Shown here piece after piece: positions 62,813-64,000 of a stretch of 64,000 bases of DNA; positions within the stretch are counted from its first letter, which is position 1; every line of letters begins with the position of its first letter. The position numbers were made by a program, and so were the translations under genes. The notes below the pieces were generated by a model, which was not told where the DNA came from, did not search any database, and saw only the letters and a program-made list of their open reading frames with translations. The DNA is from an uncultured Verrucomicrobiota bacterium (GTDB lineage Bacteria; Verrucomicrobiota; Verrucomicrobiia; Opitutales; Opitutaceae), in assembly GCA_913058185.1 (NCBI GenBank), contig CAJXQX010000006.1, forward strand, positions 1 through 64,000, in the 5' to 3' direction.

Positions 62813-63876
62813 GCGAATCAGGACCGATGCTTTTCGTCGTTGGTGTCACTCACCATACGGCACCCCTAGAGTGGCGCGAAAAACTCGCGCTCAGTGCGGA
62901 TGCTCTGCCGGCGTTTAGCGAGCAAGTCACCATCCTGCCGGGACTCCAAGAGCTCGCGATTCTGAATACCTGCAATCGAATCGAGTTTTACGGCGTCGCC
63001 TCCGACCCCGCCGCTCTCGATGCCCTCCGTGACACCTTTTGCGCTCACCAAGGGATCGACTCCGCCGCTTTTGATGCGATGGAGCTCCGGCACACCGGAG
63101 CTGCCGTGATCCATCATCTCACGGCCGTCTCCTCAGGGCTCGAGTCACAACTCATCGGCGAGAACGAGATTTTCGGGCAAGTGAAGGACGCCTATGCGAA
63201 TGCGCAAACCACCGGTAAAGTAGGACCAATCCTGCACAAAGTTTTTCAAAAAACCTTTCAAGCCGCCAAGCAGGTGCGCACCCACACCGCCATTTCCGAA
63301 GGCCAAGTCAGCATCGCCAACGTCGCCGTCGATCTAGCGACCTCGATCTTCGGTGACCTCTCCGACGCCCGAATCCTGCTCGCGGGGGCCGGCGACATCG
63401 GCGAACAGTCCGCCAAAGCTTTCCGGAGTCGGGGAGCGACTGCCCTCACCGTGACCAGCCGCACGATGGATAACGCGATGACCTTGGCCGAATCGCTCGA
63501 TGGCGTCGCGTTGCCTTTCGACAAACTGCCTCACCATCTGGCCGAGTTCGACATTATCGTCTGCGCGACCGCCGCTCCGGGGGCCATCCTCACTCGCGAT
63601 GCCTTGACCGTCGCCATGCGCAAGCGCCCGGCCGCGCCCCTATTCTTGATCGATCTCGCTCTTCCCCGGGACATCGACCCGTCGACCGCCGAAATTGACA
63701 ACGTCTACCTCTACAACCTCGACGATCTCGCTAAGATTTCCAACGGGAACCGGGCGGCTCGCGTCGCCGAGACCGAAAAAGCCCGTCAGCTGATCAGCGA
63801 GAAGGCCGCCACTCTTTGGGAATCACTCTCCCGTCGTAAATCATCCCCTTTATCCCGTGCCTCTCGTCGAAGTTGA
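62809..63876 (+). CDS. hemA: Glutamyl-tRNA reductase
   Basis: 355 residues from GTG 62809. First step of tetrapyrrole synthesis. THHTAPLEWREKL, the catalytic Cys in ILNTCNRIEFYG, SGLESQLIGENEIFGQVKDAY, then a Rossmann domain with LLAGAGDIGEQSAKAFRSRG, and FLIDLALPRDIDP. The C-terminal dimerisation domain is shorter than usual (family members often exceed 400). Supplies heme to the cytochrome proteins nearby. Confidence 0.93.
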   Translation: MSESGPMLFVVGVTHHTAPLEWREKLALSADALPAFSEQVTILPGLQELAILNTCNRIEFYGVASDPAALDALRDTFCAHQGIDSAAFDAMELRHTGAAVIHHLTAVSSGLESQLIGENEIFGQVKDAYANAQTTGKVGPILHKVFQKTFQAAKQVRTHTAISEGQVSIANVAVDLATSIFGDLSDARILLAGAGDIGEQSAKAFRSRGATALTVTSRTMDNAMTLAESLDGVALPFDKLPHHLAEFDIIVCATAAPGAILTRDALTVAMRKRPAAPLFLIDLALPRDIDPSTAEIDNVYLYNLDDLAKISNGNRAARVAETEKARQLISEKAATLWESLSRRKSSPLSRASRRS

Positions 63877-64000
63877 ATTTATCGGAAAAACCGAAGTAGA
63901 AACCGCGTCTTTCACCCGACCGATTGCTGACAAATTAGGGGAAATCTTCAAATCTCCCACGGCCTGCACGTGGGTCCGGGTCCGGCACACGCCCGCCACT
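63857..64000 (+). CDS. Unidentified protein, 5' part only
   Basis: GTG 63857 opens MPLVEVEFIGKTEVETASF, continuing to the window edge with ADKLGEIFKSPTACTWVRVR. It overlaps the hemA end by 20 bp in another frame. The start and the WVRVR strand resemble small tautomerase-like proteins, but 48 residues are too few to decide. Confidence 0.45.
   Translation, partial: MPLVEVEFIGKTEVETASFTRPIADKLGEIFKSPTACTWVRVRHTPAT

Overview
The window is a 64 kb chromosomal segment that looks like a marine or aquatic Verrucomicrobiota bacterium, most likely of the Opitutae/Opitutaceae type. The signs are a Gram-negative envelope set (bamA, skp, lpxD), Tat-exported DUF1552 and DUF1592-type proteins, formylglycine sulfatases, sugar-acid catabolic operons, and the order rplY-pth-rpsF-ssb-rplI-dnaB. 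This assignment is inferred from gene content only; no search was run.

Region 1 (1-12.3 kb): a minus-strand operon of sulfatase, AraC regulator, enolase-superfamily enzyme, aldehyde dehydrogenase, KDPG-type aldolase and KDG-type kinase. It reads as oxidation of a sugar to its acid, dehydration or cycloisomerisation to a 2-keto-3-deoxy acid, phosphorylation, and cleavage to pyruvate plus glyceraldehyde-3-phosphate. The sulfatase would desulfate the polysaccharide upstream. A divergent operon encodes a DUF1552 protein, a DUF1592/planctomycete-cytochrome protein and a secreted concanavalin-like protein.

Region 2 (12.4-19.4 kb): a second minus-strand sugar-acid operon with a zinc alcohol dehydrogenase, KduD, an AldA-like dehydrogenase, a second enolase-superfamily dehydratase, an Nramp-fold transporter without the metal-binding motif, and a GntR/FCD regulator. 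Near-identical TTGTATGSAA sites lie upstream of the first and last genes. Just upstream is a tRNA-Pro(CGG) gene whose T-loop is interrupted by about 78 nt while every stem still pairs.

Region 3 (19.4-30.9 kb): housekeeping genes (MBL hydrolase, pyrE, prs, lpxD, skp, bamA, dnaB, rplI, ssb, rpsF, pth, rplY) with several clear intrinsic terminators and a nest of repeats beside pyrE.

Region 4 (30.9-34.6 kb): a tRNA-Asn flanked by an apparent genomic island. The tRNA 3' end is repeated 3.6 kb downstream, and each repeat is followed by its own terminator. The island carries an intact bacterial nitric oxide synthase oxygenase gene next to a Fur-like regulator, plus broken two-component fragments.

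Region 5 (34.7-56.2 kb): a natural GlcD-GlcE fusion, tRNA-Gly, and an NtrC/NtrB-type pair whose halves are 9 kb apart. Between them lies an accessory block rich in decayed genes: cytochrome/PQQ sugar dehydrogenase/DUF1080, a fatty acid desaturase with one internal stop, and an MFS tail. Intact members of that block are a heparinase II/III-like lyase, a Hyi-like TIM barrel, an AraC regulator and a UroD-like protein. RNase HII, RNase HIII and MutY follow, along with a frameshifted acyltransferase and a frameshifted TIM-barrel gene.

Region 6 (56.2-64 kb): rpsU, dnaE (with a dispersed repeat translated inside it), a methyltransferase, a thioredoxin-like protein, a HemX/CcsA-like membrane protein, hemA and the start of one more gene.
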